Shown: positions 62,392 to 64,000 of the stretch, piece by piece
Position numbering within the stretch: the stretch's first letter is position 1
Layout: each line of letters starts with the position of its first letter
DNA from: Stappia sp. 28M-7
GTDB lineage: Bacteria; Pseudomonadota; Alphaproteobacteria; Rhizobiales; Stappiaceae
DNA: 64,000 bases
Assembly: GCF_014252955.1 (NCBI RefSeq)
Contig: NZ_JACMIA010000002.1
Coordinates: forward strand, 104,821-168,820
Direction of reading: 5' to 3'
Program-made: the position numbers and the translations under genes
Notes under the pieces: model-generated
What the model was told of the DNA's origin: nothing
Seen by the model: the letters and a program-made list of their open reading frames with translations, nothing else
Database searches by the model: none

Positions 62392-64000
62392 TTGAAAGTC
62401 GCGATCTACGCCCGTTATTCTTCCGACAATCAACGCGACGCTTCCATCGCCGACCAGTTCCGCATGTGCCGCCTCCATGCCGAGAAGCAGGGTTGGCATA
62501 TCGTCGAGGAGTATTCGGACCACGCGATCTCCGGCGCCTCGCTGATCCGGCCGGGCATTCAGGCGCTCATCGCCGACGCTATGGGCGGCCGCTTTGACCT
62601 GATCCTCGCCGAGGCGATGGACCGCCTCTCGCGCGACCAGGAAGACATCGCGGGCATCTTCAAGCGCATGTCCTATGCGGACGTGAAGATGTTCACCCTG
62701 TCGGAAGGCGAGGTGACGCATCTGCATGTCGGGCTCAAGGGCACGATGAATGCGCTGTTCCTGAAGGATCTGGCCGACAAGACCCGCCGCGGACAACGCG
62801 GCCGGGTCGAGGCAGGCAAATCGGGCGGCGGAAACGCCTATGGCTACGATGTGGTCAAAAAGCTCGATGCGAACGGCGAACCGATCCGCGGCGATCGCAC
62901 CATCAACGAATTCCAGGCCGAAGTCGTGCGCCGCATCTTCCGCGACTACGCCGCCGGCAAGTCGGCCAAGACCATCGCCTTCGCCCTGAACAAGGAAGGC
63001 ATTCCCGCTCCGTCAGGCGGCGACTGGGGTTTCAGCACGATCAACGGCAACCCGAAGCGCGGCAACGGCATCCTCAACAACGAGATGTATGTCGGCAAGA
63101 TTGTCTGGAACCGCCAGCGCTTCGTCAAGGATCCGGAGACCGGCAAGCGGCAGGCCCGCCCCAACCCGGAAGAGGAATGGGTCATCCAGGAAGTGCCGGA
63201 GCTGCGCATCCTCGATGACGATCTCTGGAACGCCGTGAAGGCGCGGCAGGAGGTGAACAAGATCGCCCGGAAGGAAAACGGCGAGGCCGATCTCTCCCGG
63301 ATCAACACCCGCCGCCGTCCCAAATACCTCTTCTCGGGACTGACCAAATGTTCCTGCTGTGGCGGTGGGTATTCCGCGATCTCGGCGACGCTGATCGGAT
63401 GTGCGACGGCCCGCAACAAGGGGACCTGCGACAACCGGGTCAACATCCGCCGCGACGAGCTTGAATCGCGTGTGCTGAACGCACTGCGTACCAAACTCGT
63501 CGATCCGGAGCTCTTCGCCCATTTCTGCGAGGTCTTCACGCAGGAGATGAACCGGCTGCGCATGGAAGGTCGCGCTGAAATCGTCTCAGCAGAGGCCGAG
63601 GTCGAGAAGATCGACCGCGAGCTGGCCAAGCTGCTGACCGCGATCAAGTCCGGCGGGCCAATCGAAGCCATCGTCGAAGACATGAAGCGGCTTGAAGGCC
63701 GCAAGGCCGAACTGAAGAACTTTCTGGCCGAAGCGGATGAGCCGCCACCCCTGCTGCACCCGAGCATGGCACTGCAATACCGCAAGCGCGTCCAACAGCT
63801 CTACGACGCCCTGCAGGACGAAGACGAGGGGAAGCGCATCGAGGCCGCCGACACCCTGCGCTCGCTCGTGGATCAGATCGTGCTGACGCCAGTCGAGGGG
63901 AAGGTGGAGATCGACGTACAGGGCGATCTTGCTGGAATCCTTATGATTTCCGCACAAACGAAAAACCCCGCCGGAGGGGCGGGGCAATCGCAAGTAAAGA
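62392..64000 (+). CDS. Large serine recombinase (3' end outside window)
   Basis: At least 536 aa; begins TTG AAA GTC and has no stop before the window end. N-terminal resolvase domain VAIYARYSSDNQRDASIADQ (catalytic Ser in YSSDNQ), EAMDRLSRDQEDIAGIFK, then the recombinase domain (GYDVVKKLDANGEP, NNEMYVGKIVWNRQRF), a zinc-ribbon LTKCSCCGGGYS with CATARNKGTCDN, and a coiled coil (AEVEKIDRELAKLLTAIKSG). Predicted site-specific integrase; may mobilise this end or the whole element. Confidence 0.93.
   Translation, partial: MKVAIYARYSSDNQRDASIADQFRMCRLHAEKQGWHIVEEYSDHAISGASLIRPGIQALIADAMGGRFDLILAEAMDRLSRDQEDIAGIFKRMSYADVKMFTLSEGEVTHLHVGLKGTMNALFLKDLADKTRRGQRGRVEAGKSGGGNAYGYDVVKKLDANGEPIRGDRTINEFQAEVVRRIFRDYAAGKSAKTIAFALNKEGIPAPSGGDWGFSTINGNPKRGNGILNNEMYVGKIVWNRQRFVKDPETGKRQARPNPEEEWVIQEVPELRILDDDLWNAVKARQEVNKIARKENGEADLSRINTRRRPKYLFSGLTKCSCCGGGYSAISATLIGCATARNKGTCDNRVNIRRDELESRVLNALRTKLVDPELFAHFCEVFTQEMNRLRMEGRAEIVSAEAEVEKIDRELAKLLTAIKSGGPIEAIVEDMKRLEGRKAELKNFLAEADEPPPLLHPSMALQYRKRVQQLYDALQDEDEGKRIEAADTLRSLVDQIVLTPVEGKVEIDVQGDLAGILMISAQTKNPAGGAGQSQVK

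Noticed and set aside
1..64000. tRNA or rRNA genes
   Set aside because: No cloverleaf or rRNA signature was seen on reading, though a dedicated scan (tRNAscan-SE) was not possible.

Overview
High-GC alphaproteobacterial DNA. Most of the window is the backbone of an integrative/conjugative element or conjugative plasmid of the family found in Sphingomonadales, Rhizobiales and Rhodobacterales. The family assignment rests on recognising protein families; no database search was possible.

Layout: (1) 1-9.5 kb, minus strand: a complete IncP-type Trb mating-pair apparatus, trbB-C-D-E-J-K-L-F-G-I, followed by the start of a DUF2274 gene. (2) 9.7-20.4 kb, minus strand: CopG-like protein, TraG coupling protein, VirD2-like relaxase, a putative oriT with a TATCCTGC nic motif at 14.04 kb, lytic transglycosylase, DUF736, TraF-type peptidase, DUF2840, a ribbon-helix-helix protein, ParA, RepA (iteron-like repeats lie inside repA), an AlpA-like HTH, a frameshifted DUF6499/DUF2285 gene and an XRE regulator. 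(3) 20.6-25.8 kb: a DUF736 gene split by a recombinase-in-trio (RIT) element that carries 800-bp inverted repeats, each with an intact DUF736 gene of its own. (4) 26.4-45.6 kb, minus strand: accessory backbone genes including a DUF2493 protein, Toprim protein, 1440-aa methylase/strawberry-notch helicase, several small ICE proteins, ParB, RadC, DUF2958 and ArdC. ardC is split by a second RIT element (41-44.8 kb).

(5) 46.1-58.1 kb: a cargo cluster I cannot match to a described system. It is an 11-gene, tightly coupled minus-strand operon of secreted and membrane proteins built around an 855-aa von Willebrand A protein with tandem 89-aa repeats. A divergent three-gene operon encodes a SUOX-fold periplasmic protein, a histidine kinase and a response regulator. 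The same inverted repeat (CCCCGTTCG...) occurs in the divergent promoter region and again beyond the far end of the cluster. (6) 58.2-64 kb: remnants and mobile DNA, comprising an IS3-family element that has removed most of a second histidine kinase, its orphan response regulator, a GNAT/DUF1778 toxin-antitoxin pair, and a large serine recombinase running off the window end.

How it may work together: the nic motif orientation predicts that the plus strand is transferred with the region above 14.05 kb entering first. Almost all backbone genes there are on the minus strand, so the incoming strand would be their template. Several of them (ardC, radC, parB and the 35.4-kb gene) start behind the same hairpin leader, with similar arms at nearly constant spacing. 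This resembles the logic of single-stranded promoters in plasmid leading regions and is offered as a testable inference.
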